In this document: one piece after another, positions 1 to 9,377 of the stretch | Layout: every line of letters starts with the position of its first letter | How positions within the stretch are numbered: the first letter of the stretch is position 1 | Origin: Duganella dendranthematis | Lineage (GTDB): Bacteria > Pseudomonadota > Gammaproteobacteria > Burkholderiales > Burkholderiaceae_D | Assembly (NCBI RefSeq): GCF_012849375.1 | Contig: NZ_CP051684.1 | Coordinates: 5,642,001-5,706,000 of the forward strand | Direction of reading: 5' to 3' | DNA: 64,000 nucleotides | Made by a program: the position numbers and the translations under genes | Notes under the pieces: model-generated | Databases searched by the model: none | Told to the model about the DNA's origin: nothing | The model's input: only the letters and a program-made list of their open reading frames with translations

Positions 1-675
1 GCCGACTGGATGGTGACGTCGTCGATTGGGCTGGATATCGTCAAGCACCTGCACGAGCAGGGCAAGAAGATCCTGTGGGCGCCGGACAAGCATCTGGGTT
101 CCTACATCCAGAAGCAGACCGGCGCCGACATGCTGCTGTGGCAGGGCTCCTGCCTGGTGCACGATGAATTCAAGGGCGTGGAACTGGAACTGCTGAAGGC
201 TCAGTACCCGCAGGCGAAGATCCTGGTGCACCCGGAGTCGCCGGCCAATGTGGTGGCGCTGGCCGATGTCGTCGGCTCGACCACGCAGATCATCAACGCT
301 GCGGTGGAATCGGACGCCGATACCTTTATCGTCGCCACCGACAACGGCATCCTGCACAAAATGCGCGCCGCTGCACCGGGCAAGCGTTTCATTGAAGCGC
401 CGACCGCCGGCAACAGCGCCACCTGCAAGAGCTGCGCGCACTGCCCGTGGATGGCGATGAACGGCCTGCAAAACCTGGCCGACGTGCTGGAAAAGATGGA
501 CGATCCGGTAGCCAGCGCCGCCCACGAAATCTTCGTCGATGCGGAAATCGGCAAGCAGGCGGTGACCTCGATCACGCGCATGCTGGACTTCGCTGCGGCC
601 AAGAAGGCCAAGGTGCAGCCAGGTCCGGATCTGGCGCAAGAAGCAAAACTGTTTTCGGGAATCGGCCCTGCATGA
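1..675 (+). CDS. nadA: Quinolinate synthase A, 3' part (5' end outside window)
   Basis: NadA condenses iminoaspartate (made by NadB) with dihydroxyacetone phosphate to give quinolinate, the second step of de novo NAD synthesis in the cytosol. The reading frame is open from base 1, so about 225 C-terminal residues are visible of a protein that is usually about 370. Family marks are [12 protein letters not shown], the GSCLVHDEF segment and the CKSCAHCPW segment, which supply cysteine ligands of the [4Fe-4S] cluster. The stop TGA overlaps the start of nadC (ATGATGA), so the two genes are translationally coupled. Identification is secure; only the missing 5' end is unknown. Confidence 0.96.
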   Translation, partial: ADWMVTSSIGLDIVKHLHEQGKKILWAPDKHLGSYIQKQTGADMLLWQGSCLVHDEFKGVELELLKAQYPQAKILVHPESPANVVALADVVGSTTQIINAAVESDADTFIVATDNGILHKMRAAAPGKRFIEAPTAGNSATCKSCAHCPWMAMNGLQNLADVLEKMDDPVASAAHEIFVDAEIGKQAVTSITRMLDFAAAKKAKVQPGPDLAQEAKLFSGIGPA

Positions 676-1541
676 TGAGCACTCTGGTAAACAAGTTCGC
701 GCCGTTTGACGACGCGTTGAAATCGGCCTTTGAATCCAATCTGCTGGCGGCGTTGCTGGAAGATGTCGGCACTGGCGACCTGACTGGTTTGCTGGTGCCG
801 GAAGGCGGCCGTGCCAAGGCACGCGTGATCGTGCGCGAGGATGCGGTGCTGTGCGGCGCGCCGTGGTTTGAAGGCGTGATGAACTGCATGCAGGCCGGGA
901 TCGAAATCGACTGGCAGTACGCCGAAGGCGATTTGATGAAGGCCGACAGCGTGGTCTGCACCATCGAAGGTCCGGCGCGCGCGCTGCTGACGGCGGAACG
1001 CGGGGCACTCAACTTCATGCAGCTGCTGTCTGGCGTGGCCACCGCCACCCGCAAGTATGTGGACGTAATCGCAGGCACCCGCGCCGCGATTCTCGACACC
1101 CGCAAAACTTTACCGGGCCTGCGCCTGGCGCAGAAGTATGCGGTGCGCGTGGGCGGCGGCCAGAATCAGCGTCTGGCGCTGTACGACGGTATCCTGATCA
1201 AGGAAAACCACATTGCTGCGGCGGGCGGCATCACCAACGCGGTGCTGGCAGCCAAGGCGCTGGACAAGGGCGTATCGATCCAGGTGGAAGTGGAATCGCT
1301 GGATGAGTTGAAGGAAGCACTGGATGCGGGCGCCGTCTCCATCCTGCTGGATAACTTCGACACCGGCATGATGCGCGAAGCGGTGGTGATCAACGCCGGC
1401 CGCGCGCTGCTGGAAGCCTCGGGCGGCATCAACTTCGACACCGTGCGCGCGATTGCCGAAACGGGCGTCGACCGCATCTCGATCGGCAGCCTTACCAAGG
1501 ATATCCGGGCAACCGATTATTCTTTGCGCATCGTCGGCTAA
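672..1541 (+). CDS. nadC: Nicotinate-nucleotide pyrophosphorylase (carboxylating)
   Basis: NadC converts quinolinate and PRPP to nicotinate mononucleotide with loss of CO2, the step after NadA. The 289-residue product has normal family length. It carries the [15 protein letters not shown] block with the basic active-site residues, followed by GGGQNQR and KENHI, all typical of QPRTase. Two adjacent ATG codons (672 and 675) could start translation; both overlap the nadA stop, so nadA-nadC form an operon. A longer upstream extension of this frame overlaps nadA and is not a credible start. Confidence 0.96.
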   Translation: MMSTLVNKFAPFDDALKSAFESNLLAALLEDVGTGDLTGLLVPEGGRAKARVIVREDAVLCGAPWFEGVMNCMQAGIEIDWQYAEGDLMKADSVVCTIEGPARALLTAERGALNFMQLLSGVATATRKYVDVIAGTRAAILDTRKTLPGLRLAQKYAVRVGGGQNQRLALYDGILIKENHIAAAGGITNAVLAAKALDKGVSIQVEVESLDELKEALDAGAVSILLDNFDTGMMREAVVINAGRALLEASGGINFDTVRAIAETGVDRISIGSLTKDIRATDYSLRIVG

Positions 1542-1593
1542 CCCGCGTAGAATCAACCGCAGGATGCCGGATTCTCCGGCAGGGGAGACCCGC

Positions 1594-2373
1594 TTGCGGA
1601 AAGCACGTCGGCTTTATTTGACTGGCTTGTGCGGCATGGCGCTTGACGCCGTGCCGCTATCATCTTTTGCCCGCCAGGTTGCAGCGCGCGAGCTGCTGGT
1701 GGTGGGAACCCGCTTTGAAGGTATTTACGAACGCCGCGACAACGGCGATTTCGCCGGCATGGGCGTGGAGTTGTTGCGCCTGTACGCCGGGCGCCATGGC
1801 TATCATCTGCGTTTCGAGCTTTACCCGTGGCGGCGCGCGCAGGAATTGATTAACAGCGGCGCCGCCGATGTGCTGATCGGCCCGTACAAATCAGTCGAGC
1901 GTCAACGCACCATGCGCTTCAGCGCGCAGCCGTTTTTCCGCGACCAGGTGGCGTTTTACGTGCGCGCCGACCGCATGCCGATCTGGGAGGGGGATTACGA
2001 CATGCTCAAGGGCCGGCGCATTGTCACGCTCAACGGCTGGACCTACGGCCCGGCCTTCACCCGCGCACAGGCGCAGCTCAATATCAGCGTGGCCAATTCG
2101 GTCGAAAGTGGCTTGAAGATGCTGGCCATCGGCCATGTGGAGATGTTTGCCACCAACCGCCGCGACACCGACCCGGTGGTGACAGCCCTTGGCCTGCAGG
2201 ACACGGTGATGGCGCTGGCGCCTCTGATCGACGTGCAGGATGCCTACTTCGCCTATCCGCTCGCGCCGCGCCAGCGCGACCTGCCGGCGCAGATGGACCA
2301 GCTGCTGGCCGACATGCGCAAGAGCGGTGAACTGCAACGACTGGCGCGCCGCTTCGGCGTTACCGTGCCCTGA
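1594..2373 (+). CDS. Periplasmic substrate-binding protein, SBP_bac_3 type
   Basis: The product resembles solute-binding proteins of amino-acid ABC transporters (PBP fold, family 3). Family-like segments are LLVVGTRFEGIYERRDNGDF at the start of the mature domain, GMGVELLRLYAGRHGY and DVLIGPYKS. I chose a TTG start at 1594 because AGGGGAG lies 5-6 bases before it and because it begins directly at a signal-peptide-like segment (RKARRLYLTGLCGMAL). An ATG at 1564 is possible but has only AGG touching it. No permease or ATPase gene is adjacent, so it may work as a stand-alone sensor or with a remote transporter. The ligand cannot be deduced. Confidence 0.78.
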   Translation: MRKARRLYLTGLCGMALDAVPLSSFARQVAARELLVVGTRFEGIYERRDNGDFAGMGVELLRLYAGRHGYHLRFELYPWRRAQELINSGAADVLIGPYKSVERQRTMRFSAQPFFRDQVAFYVRADRMPIWEGDYDMLKGRRIVTLNGWTYGPAFTRAQAQLNISVANSVESGLKMLAIGHVEMFATNRRDTDPVVTALGLQDTVMALAPLIDVQDAYFAYPLAPRQRDLPAQMDQLLADMRKSGELQRLARRFGVTVP

Positions 2374-2926
2374 TCGCTGGCGCCGTGGGGTTGGCGTAGA
2401 AGCAGCAGACATCCCTCCCTTGTTGCTTGGCCTGGCGCAGCGCGATGCTGGCGCACTGGATCAGCGAGGCGTCATCGACGCCGTGCGCTGGGCAGCTGGC
2501 GATGCCGATGCAGGCGCTGAGCAGCAGTTCGCCGCCCGGCAGGTCGAACGGTGTATCCAGCGCGCTGCGGATCTGCGTCGCCATGCGCGCCGCCGCATGC
2601 AGGTCCGGATGGCCCGGCAGCAGTAGTGCGAATTCATCGCTGCCAAGTCGCCCCAGCATGGCGCGTTGCGGTGCGAGGTTGCGCAGCCGCTGGGTGAACT
2701 GGCGCAGGATTTCATCACCGGCCGCCTGGCCAAGGCTGCTGTTGACGGCGGTGAATCCATCGAGGTCGATCAGCATCAGCGTGCTGGCGCGCGGCCAGAA
2801 CGCCACCAGTTGCTGGGCCAGCGTACGCGCGAAAGGCGTGCGCGTTGGCAAGGTGGTCACATTGTCGTAGCTGGGGTCGGCCAGATGGGGGTTAGCTGCG
2901 GGGTGTGGGCAGGTAGCGAGGTTCAT
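2360..2926 (-). CDS. GGDEF-domain protein (putative diguanylate cyclase, GSDEF variant)
   Basis: This 188-residue protein is essentially one GGDEF domain, the fold that makes cyclic di-GMP from two GTP. Visible marks are LMLIDLDGFTAVNSSLGQAAGDEIL (metal-binding Asp region) and the active loop RLGSDEFALLLP. The second glycine of GGDEF is serine here, so activity is plausible but unproven. It has no transmembrane or receiver segment of its own. ATG overlaps the TGA of the upstream receiver gene (ATGA at 2923-2926), so the receiver probably controls it in trans or as a complex. Its end overlaps the 3' end of the convergent binding-protein gene by 14 bases. Confidence 0.85.
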   Translation of the reverse strand: MNLATCPHPAANPHLADPSYDNVTTLPTRTPFARTLAQQLVAFWPRASTLMLIDLDGFTAVNSSLGQAAGDEILRQFTQRLRNLAPQRAMLGRLGSDEFALLLPGHPDLHAAARMATQIRSALDTPFDLPGGELLLSACIGIASCPAHGVDDASLIQCASIALRQAKQQGRDVCCFYANPTAPAIRAR

Positions 2927-3306
2927 GACAGACTCCAGGAAGGACAGACGGCGCCGATGGCGGCCAGCAATTGCAGATCGTTCACCGGTTTGTGCAGGTA
3001 GGCCAATGGCCGGTAGTGCTGCGCACGGGCATATTCTTCCGGCGTGTGATGCCCGGTCATGATGATGACGCCGGTCTGCGGCGCCTGATCGGCCAGCAGC
3101 GCCTGCAACTCCAGGCCGGAGCGCCGCGGCATGTGAATGTCCAGCAGCGCGCAGCATGGAGCGCCGGCCGGCAGCGCGGCGAGAAAACTGTCGGCGCCGT
3201 CGAAGGCGAGGGCAGGGATGCCGGCCGAGCGCAGCAAGCGCAGCAGCGCGCGACGGATGCTTTCTTCGTCGTCGACTACAGCAACCCAGGGTAGTGTGGT
3301 GTCCAT
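2923..3306 (-). CDS. Single-domain response regulator receiver
   Basis: This 127-residue CheY-like protein has the acidic pocket VVDDEES, the phospho-acceptor in LLDIHMP, the conserved Thr in IMTGH and the Lys in LHKPV. There is no output domain. The start at ATG 3306 is chosen because the receiver fold begins immediately after it; a longer frame upstream is unlike the family. It sits between a FixJ-like regulator and a GGDEF gene and overlaps the latter by four bases. I infer that it relays phosphate from the upstream kinase to the GGDEF protein. Confidence 0.88.
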   Translation of the reverse strand: MDTTLPWVAVVDDEESIRRALLRLLRSAGIPALAFDGADSFLAALPAGAPCCALLDIHMPRRSGLELQALLADQAPQTGVIIMTGHHTPEEYARAQHYRPLAYLHKPVNDLQLLAAIGAVCPSWSLS

Positions 3307-3371
3307 GCTGTGACGATAGCGCGCTTGCCGGCGGCGCGATATTGGACCTTGGGCCAACGCCCGCGCGGCGT

Positions 3372-3992
3372 CTACGGCGGCGGGCCGGCGCGCAGGCGGT
3401 CGACCAGCCGCACCAGGGCCGTCACCGAGCGCACTTGCATTTTCGTCATGACGCGGGCGCGGTGCACCTTGACGGTCTTTTCCACGGTGCCGAGTTGCGC
3501 CGCGATCTGCTTGTTGAGCAGCCCTTCAATGACCAGGTTCATCACCTCGACCTCGCGCGGTGTCAGGCTGTGCAGGCGCTCGTTGAGTTCGGCGCGTTCG
3601 GCGTCGTCGGCGCGCAGCTGGCGGTTGCGCTGCAAGGCCTGTTCGATGGCGGCGATCAGCCGGCTGTCGTCGACCGGCTTGGTCAGGAAGTCGGCGGCGC
3701 CCAGCTTCATCGCGCGGATGCCGCTGTCCAGATCGCCGTGCCCGGTCAGGAATATGATCAGCAGCAGGCTGGCGCGCTGCGCCAGTGCCTGTTGGAGGGC
3801 CAGGCCGTTCATCTCCGGCATCGACATGTCAAGCACCAGGCAGCCCTCGGCGCCAGCATTGCCGCTGTCAAGGAAGGCTTGCGCCGTTTGGTAGGGCTGC
3901 ACCGTGTAGCCAGCCGCCGTCAGCAGCCGCGTCAGGCTTTTCAGCACGGCCGGCTGGTCGTCGACCAGAAACACGTTTGCGTCCGTGCTCAT
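3372..3992 (-). CDS. FixJ/NarL-type response regulator with LuxR HTH
   Basis: The N-terminal receiver (about residues 5-118) has VDDQPAV, the acceptor in LVLDMSMPE, FLTGHGD and LTKPVDD. A LuxR-type helix-turn-helix follows (SLTPREVEVMNLVIEGLLNKQIAAQL...VKVHRARVMTKM). At 206 residues it has FixJ length. ATG at 3992 overlaps the TGA of the kinase gene (ATGA), so kinase and regulator are coupled. The pair resembles FixLJ/TodST-type systems; the signal and target genes are not evident. The longer frame upstream of 3992 lies inside the kinase gene and is rejected. Confidence 0.92.
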   Translation of the reverse strand: MSTDANVFLVDDQPAVLKSLTRLLTAAGYTVQPYQTAQAFLDSGNAGAEGCLVLDMSMPEMNGLALQQALAQRASLLLIIFLTGHGDLDSGIRAMKLGAADFLTKPVDDSRLIAAIEQALQRNRQLRADDAERAELNERLHSLTPREVEVMNLVIEGLLNKQIAAQLGTVEKTVKVHRARVMTKMQVRSVTALVRLVDRLRAGPPP

Positions 3993-6214
3993 GCGGGGTG
4001 TGCTTTCGCCTGCGGCAGGCGCAGGTGGACGCTGGCGCCAACGTCGGGGTTGTTCTCGGCCCACAGCTGGCCGTCGTGGGCGGCGACGATGTTGCGACAG
4101 ATCGATAAACCCAGCCCCATGCCGCGCTCCTTGGTAGTGTAGAACGGATCGAAGATGTGGCTCAGGTCGGCGGCCGGAATGCCGGCGCCGCGGTCGACCA
4201 CACTCAGCTGCACGGCCTCGCCCTCGGCGCCGATTGTGGCGCAGCGCACCACAATCACGGCGTTGTCGGGTGCTGCGCCGGCCATGGCGTCGCAGGCGTT
4301 CATCAGCAGGTTGATCAGCACCTGCTGCAGTTGCACGGCGTCGGCGCTGGCGATCACCGGGGTGGCCGACAGCTCGGTGTGCACGGCGATGCCGTGGTTG
4401 ATCAGGTCATTGCGCAGCAGGCGGATGACGTCGCGCGTCAGCTGATTCAGGTCGACCAGCGTGCGCGGCGTGCCGCCCTTGTCGAACAGGCGTCGCAGAC
4501 GCTGGATCACCTCGCCGGCGCGGCGGTCTTCGTCGACGATGTCGCGCAGGATCTCGTCGATTTCGGCCAGGTCCGGTGGTTGCCGTTCGAGGAAGCGGCG
4601 CGCCGCCTGGGCGTTGCTGAGGATGGCCGTCAAGGGCTGGTTCAGCTCGTGCGCAAGCGCGCCAGACAGTTCGCCGAGCACCGCCAGGCGCCCCAGGTGG
4701 GTCACTTCTTTCTGCTTTTGCTGTGCATCGAGCTCGGCAAGCTTGCGGGCGGTGATGTCGAGCGAGACGCCGCGCACCAGCGCCGGCCGGCCGTCGGCAC
4801 CGGTTTCCACACTGCCGTGCGAGCCGATCCAGCGCAAGGCGCCGTCGGGCCGCGTGATGCGGTATTCCATCTCGTAGCGCGGTACGCCGAGCTCGGCATT
4901 ATCGAGCGTGCGCTGGACAGCGGCGCGGTCGTCCGCATGCACACGCGCCAGCAGATCGGCCAGTGCCACCGGCTGGCCGGCGCTGAAACCGAACAGGGAT
5001 CGCCACTGTTCGGAGAGCCATATCTGCTGCCGTGTCAGATCCCGGATCCAGATGCCGAGATGGGCGGCGTCGGCTGCCAGCAATAGCCGCTGTTCGCTTT
5101 CCTGCGAAGCGGCACGGGCTTCGCGCACGCTGGCGCCGGCATTACGCAGCGCTTGCCCCAGTTCATTGGCTTCCTTGAAGTGTAGCGGCGGGATGGCCGG
5201 AGCGTCGCCGTTGCCGATGGCCTGCGCCGGCGGAATCAGCGCCTGTACCGAGCGTGTGATGCGGCGGCCGACCAGCGCAGCCAGCGTCAGGCCGGCCGCC
5301 AGCGCCGCCAACGTGGCAACCGCCAGCCAGGCCGTGTTGGCGCGCAGGCCGGCGGTCAGCTCGTCGCGCGGGATGCCGAGAAAGACGGTCCAGCCGCTCA
5401 GCGGCGAACGGCTGAACACGACGAAGACGTCGATGCCGTCCAGCGTGGTGCTATCGAAGCCGCCTTCGGTGGCGACGGCAGCGAGCCGTAGCTGCGCGTC
5501 GCTGAGCCGCTGGCCGACATATTTTTCGATCTCGTGGGAGCGCGTGACCACGCGGCCGCTGGCGTCCAGCACGCTGGCGCGCCAGGTTGGGGGCAACTGC
5601 TGTTCGACCAGCACGTGGGCCAGTTGCGCCGAGGTGGCGGTGGCGTTCAGCGTCATGACGATGCGGCCGTCGCGCCACACCGGCACGCCGACCGTGTAGA
5701 TCAGTTGCCGGTTGAGCGGCCCCATAAACAAGTCCGACACGCCCGGCTTGCCGCTGGCGAGGATGCGGCGCAGCAGCGGCGTGCTGCTGAGCGTCGGCAG
5801 CGGCTGGCCGTACGGCAGGCGGGTGGTCATCAACATCTTGCCGCTGGCGTCGAGCACCAGGATACTGTCGGCATGCATGCTGGCGAGCACTGTGGTGGCG
5901 CGCGAATGAAAGCCTTGCAGGTCGCCGCTCAGCAGCATGCGCGAAGTGCCGAGCGCGCCTAGCGCGGTGGTGGCGGTGCCAAAGTCATGGTCCACCGCAG
6001 TGATGGCGGCGCGCGCGCGACCGATGGTGTTGCTGATCAGCTGAGCGCGTTCCTTGTGGTAGAAGCTGAGGATGAGCGCGGCCGCCACGGCCGAGACTGG
6101 CAGGATGCAAGCGATGACCAGGGCCGTGAGACTGGTGTTGACGCTTGGCGCCTGCTTCCAGTTTCGCAAAAATGAGAGACCCATGTGAGCGCGACGGCCG
6201 GTGAAGGCAGCCAT
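3989..6214 (-). CDS. Membrane sensor histidine kinase (Cache-PAS-HisKA-HATPase)
   Basis: The 741-residue kinase has a first membrane helix at about residues 29-51, a periplasmic Cache-type sensor to about 285, a second helix (TAWLAVATLAALAAGLTLA) and a linker. A PAS domain lies at about 380-495 (GVSLDITARKLAE end), followed by HisKA with phospho-acceptor GALAHELNQPLTAI and an HATPase_c domain (NLLMNACDAM, DRGAGIP, TTKERGMGLGLSI). The H-E-L-N-Q form is typical of FixL/DctB-like kinases. It heads a four-gene signalling cassette with its regulator, a receiver and a GGDEF protein. Start may be 6214 or ATG 6184; neither has a clear ribosome-binding site. Confidence 0.92.
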   Translation of the reverse strand: MAAFTGRRAHMGLSFLRNWKQAPSVNTSLTALVIACILPVSAVAAALILSFYHKERAQLISNTIGRARAAITAVDHDFGTATTALGALGTSRMLLSGDLQGFHSRATTVLASMHADSILVLDASGKMLMTTRLPYGQPLPTLSSTPLLRRILASGKPGVSDLFMGPLNRQLIYTVGVPVWRDGRIVMTLNATATSAQLAHVLVEQQLPPTWRASVLDASGRVVTRSHEIEKYVGQRLSDAQLRLAAVATEGGFDSTTLDGIDVFVVFSRSPLSGWTVFLGIPRDELTAGLRANTAWLAVATLAALAAGLTLAALVGRRITRSVQALIPPAQAIGNGDAPAIPPLHFKEANELGQALRNAGASVREARAASQESEQRLLLAADAAHLGIWIRDLTRQQIWLSEQWRSLFGFSAGQPVALADLLARVHADDRAAVQRTLDNAELGVPRYEMEYRITRPDGALRWIGSHGSVETGADGRPALVRGVSLDITARKLAELDAQQKQKEVTHLGRLAVLGELSGALAHELNQPLTAILSNAQAARRFLERQPPDLAEIDEILRDIVDEDRRAGEVIQRLRRLFDKGGTPRTLVDLNQLTRDVIRLLRNDLINHGIAVHTELSATPVIASADAVQLQQVLINLLMNACDAMAGAAPDNAVIVVRCATIGAEGEAVQLSVVDRGAGIPAADLSHIFDPFYTTKERGMGLGLSICRNIVAAHDGQLWAENNPDVGASVHLRLPQAKAHPA

Positions 6215-6319
6215 GGCGAGTGATGATCGATTGTAACCACAACGCTCGCCGGCAAGGGGAAGAAGGATGCTTTATTTGCTACTAGTAGCCTGCGGACAAC
6301 AATCGCGCCGGCATGGCGC

Positions 6320-6853
6320 TCAGATCGTCTTGCGCATCTTCGCCAGCGGCACCTGCACGCCGCCGGGTAGCGTGATGTCGATCGGCGCGACGATCTCGAA
6401 GCCGCAGGCCTGATACAACGGTACGCCGGGCATGGTGGCGGCCAGTTCCAGCGTGGTGAAGCCACCGGCCGCTGCAGCATCGGTGCAGTGCTGCAACAGC
6501 ATGCGGCCCAGGCCTTGCCGCGCCGCCGATGGCTCGACAAAGAAGGCGCGGATGCGGGCTGCTTCGGTGGCCGGGTCCAGCAGTGGATCGGCGCCTTGCT
6601 TGGTGCGGTCGGCGCCGAACAGGGTGCTGCGCTTGCTCCAGCCGCCGCAAGCGGCTAGCTGGTCATCTTTTTCGATGATGAAGTAGGTCTGGTCCGCCAC
6701 CAGTTGCGTGTCCACACCGAATACGTAGCGCGTAACGGCTTGCGCCTGCTCTGGCGTGTAGAAGCCGGCGCTCAGCGCAATGCCGGAGCGCGCAATCAGC
6801 GCTTCCATGGCCGGAATGTCGGCCGGCGTGGCGTGGCGGACCCGGATCGTCAT
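6320..6853 (-). CDS. GNAT-family N-acetyltransferase
   Basis: The 177-residue protein has the GNAT fold order: an N-terminal RVRHATPADIPAMEALI, a central FFVEPSAARQGLGRMLLQHC containing the acetyl-CoA pyrophosphate loop (RQGLGR), and a C-terminal YQACGFEIVAPIDI. Substrate is unknown. Its ATG overlaps the TGA of nadB (ATGA at 6850-6853), so it is co-expressed with L-aspartate oxidase; no pathway reason for this is evident. Confidence 0.9.
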   Translation of the reverse strand: MTIRVRHATPADIPAMEALIARSGIALSAGFYTPEQAQAVTRYVFGVDTQLVADQTYFIIEKDDQLAACGGWSKRSTLFGADRTKQGADPLLDPATEAARIRAFFVEPSAARQGLGRMLLQHCTDAAAAGGFTTLELAATMPGVPLYQACGFEIVAPIDITLPGGVQVPLAKMRKTI

Positions 6854-8460
6854 TTACGGCGCGGCGGCGTCAGGATCGACGGCAGGGCCTTGGCCAGGGT
6901 CTCCGGGTAGTCGCGGCTGAAGTGCAGGCCACGGCTTTCCCGCCGCAACAAGGCGCTGTTGACGATCAGGCTCGCCACCTCGACCAGGTTGCGCAGCTCC
7001 AGCAGGTCATGCGTGACGCGGAAGTTGCGGTAGTACTCGTCGATTTCTTCCTTCAGCAGCGCCAGGCGGTGCTGCGCGCGTTCCAGGCGTTTGCTGGTGC
7101 GGACGATGCCGACGTAGTTCCACATGAAGCGGCGCAGTTCATCCCAGTTGTGCGAGATGACCACTTCCTCGTCGGCGTCGCCGACCCGGCTTTCGTCCCA
7201 ATCCGGCAGGTAGGGTACTTCGCCTTTTTCCTTGGACGTGATGTCCATCGCGCAGGCGCGGCCGATCACCACGCATTCCAGCAGCGAATTGCTGGCCAGG
7301 CGGTTGGCGCCGTGCAGGCCGGTGCAGGCGGTTTCGCCGACCGCGTACAGGCCGGGCAGGTCGGTACGGCCGTGCATGTCGGTGACCACGCCGCCGCAGG
7401 TATAGTGCGCGGCCGGCACCACGGGAATCGGCTGCTTGGTGATGTCGATGCCCAGTTCCATGCAACGCGCGTAAATGGTCGGGAAGTGCTCGATCAGGAA
7501 CTCGGCCGGCTTGTGGCTGATGTCCAGATGAACGTAATCCAGGCCGCGCTTCTTGATCTCGAAGTCGATGGCGCGCGCCACCACGTCGCGCGGCGCCAGT
7601 TCGGCGCGTTCGTCGTGGGCCAGCATGAAACGCTGGCCGGCGGCGGCGCCGGCTTCCGGCGGCAGCTTCAGCAAGCCGCCTTCGCCGCGTATCGCTTCGG
7701 TAATCAGGAAGGACTTGGCGTACGGGTGATACAGGCAGGTCGGATGGAACTGGATGAATTCCATGTTCGACACCCGGCAACCGGCGCGCCATGCCATGGC
7801 GATGCCGTCGCCGCTGGCGGTGTCTGGATTGGTGGTGTACAGGTACACTTTGCCGGCTCCACCGGTACACATCACCGTGTGTTCTGCTGCAAAGGTGTGC
7901 ACTTGACCGGTACGCTCGTCCTGCACGTACAGGCCGTAGCACTTCGGTTGCGAACCTTTTTTGTTGGCGTCGACCTTGTCGGAGGTGATCAGGTCAATCG
8001 CGCAGTGGTGCTCGAACAGCGTGATATTCGGATGCGCGCGGACTTTTTCTTCCAGCGTGGTTTGCACCGCATTGCCGGTGGCGTCGGCGGCGTGGATGAT
8101 GCGGCGCTGACTATGGCCGCCTTCGCGGGTCAGGTGGAAGCCCATTTCCGCCGACTCGTCGCGGGTAAACGGCACGCCCTGGTCGATCAGCCATTCGATC
8201 GCTTCACGGCCGTGTTCGACGATGTAGCGCGTGGCGCCTTCGTCGCACAGGCCGCCGCCGGCGATCAGGGTGTCATCAATGTGCTGGGTGTGGCTGTCGC
8301 CAGAGTCCAGTACGGCGGCAATGCCGCCCTGGGCCCAGTTGCTGGCGCCGTCCCGCAGGGCACGTTTGGAAATAATCGCTACAGTGCGCGTTTCGGCCAG
8401 GTGCAGGGCGACCGACAGGCCTGCCAATCCGCTACCGACAATTGCAACATCAAATTTCAT
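6850..8460 (-). CDS. nadB: L-aspartate oxidase
   Basis: NadB oxidises L-aspartate to iminoaspartate, the substrate of NadA, using FAD. The 536-residue product has family length. It shows the dinucleotide-binding segment VAIVGSGLAGLSVALHLAE at the N-terminus, SNWAQGGIAAV, HTREGGHSQRR, THYTCGGV-like AAHYTCGGVVTDMHG, and NRLASNSLLECV. The ATG at 8460 is used because the FAD motif starts a few residues later; the upstream in-frame ATG gives an unlikely extension. It is separated from nadAC by about 5 kb of unrelated signalling genes and lies on the opposite strand. Confidence 0.97.
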   Translation of the reverse strand: MKFDVAIVGSGLAGLSVALHLAETRTVAIISKRALRDGASNWAQGGIAAVLDSGDSHTQHIDDTLIAGGGLCDEGATRYIVEHGREAIEWLIDQGVPFTRDESAEMGFHLTREGGHSQRRIIHAADATGNAVQTTLEEKVRAHPNITLFEHHCAIDLITSDKVDANKKGSQPKCYGLYVQDERTGQVHTFAAEHTVMCTGGAGKVYLYTTNPDTASGDGIAMAWRAGCRVSNMEFIQFHPTCLYHPYAKSFLITEAIRGEGGLLKLPPEAGAAAGQRFMLAHDERAELAPRDVVARAIDFEIKKRGLDYVHLDISHKPAEFLIEHFPTIYARCMELGIDITKQPIPVVPAAHYTCGGVVTDMHGRTDLPGLYAVGETACTGLHGANRLASNSLLECVVIGRACAMDITSKEKGEVPYLPDWDESRVGDADEEVVISHNWDELRRFMWNYVGIVRTSKRLERAQHRLALLKEEIDEYYRNFRVTHDLLELRNLVEVASLIVNSALLRRESRGLHFSRDYPETLAKALPSILTPPRRK

Positions 8461-8493
8461 GGTTACATTATTACGTGAAGGTAAATGAACCAT

Positions 8494-8503
8494 GACTATA
8501 GTC
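8494..8503. promoter_or_regulatory. 10-bp palindrome in the nadB/epsB divergent spacer
   Basis: GACTATAGTC is a perfect palindrome 34 bases upstream of nadB, in the spacer shared with the divergent EpsB-type gene. It could be an operator, but a single 10-bp palindrome can also occur by chance. Confidence 0.2.
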
Positions 8504-8624
8504 TATTTGTCATAGGAGCGTCACAAAAGCCCTTTTTGATGAGTGGATTGCGTGCTGGTTGTGGGTGGTCAAAACGGCGTTTTGCAGTGTTCCTCATCAT
8601 GAAAGCTCCGTCGGGGAGTCTATC

Positions 8625-9377
8625 GTGATCAGGATCTTTCATCATTATGTATCCAGGGTAGCGTTCATGCTGCTGTTGCTGGAACTATCCATATTGCTGG
8701 CGGCGGGCATCGCCAGTTCGCCGCTGTGGCTGTCTGACCCGGGGCAACGGTATATGCCTGCGCTGGCGTTTGCGTTGATCATGGTATTCAGCATGGGCAC
8801 GCTAGGCATGTATCAGCATGACCAGTCACGCGAGGACATCAAAAGCATCGTCTTGCGCATCATGCCGTCGCTGGCTTTGGGATTTGGCTTGATGCAACTG
8901 CTGGCGGCGCTGTTGCCGGAAATGCAGCTGGGGCGGCTGGGCAGCATGGTGTTCCTGCTGGGTGGCGGCGCGGTGCTGCTGGCCCGGCTGGTGGTGTTCA
9001 CCTCGGCACAGTCGAGCATGCTGGAGCGGCGGCTGATCATCGTCGGCGACGGCGCGATTGCGCGCGAGTGTCTGGCGCTGGCGGCCAGCAGCGCCGGATT
9101 TCATCCGTTCCGGGTGGTGGGCTTTGTGCCGGTGCAAGGCGAGATGCGCGCGGTGCCGTCGGCCATGCTGCTACCGGCCGACTTGCCGTTGCTGACGCTG
9201 GCGCGGCGTTATGCCGCCGATGAAATCGTCGTCACGGTGGGCGACCGGCGCAACGGCGCATTCCCGGTGCGCCAGTTGCTTGAATGCGCACTGGGCGGCG
9301 TGCCTGTAACCGATGCCGCGACGTTCTTCGAACGCGAAGCGTGCCAGATCCGCGTCGATTCGCTGCAACCGAGTTAG
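8625..9377 (+). pseudogene. EpsB-type polyprenyl glycosylphosphotransferase, truncated
   Basis: The 250 residues match the N-terminal half of PEP-CTERM-associated EpsB sugar transferases. There is a start IRIFHHYVSRVAF, several membrane helices (about 13-30, 42-60, 80-100, 105-125), then a CoA-binding_3-like domain from RRLIIVGDGAIARECLAL. In full-length homologues the frame continues after RVDSLQPS into a cytoplasmic bacterial transferase domain of about 200 residues; here it meets TAG at 9375. The catalytic domain is absent, so no sugar transfer is expected. The GTG start at 8625 has CGGGGAG eight bases upstream. Its stop overlaps the stop of the convergent, also truncated PrkA gene. Confidence 0.82.
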
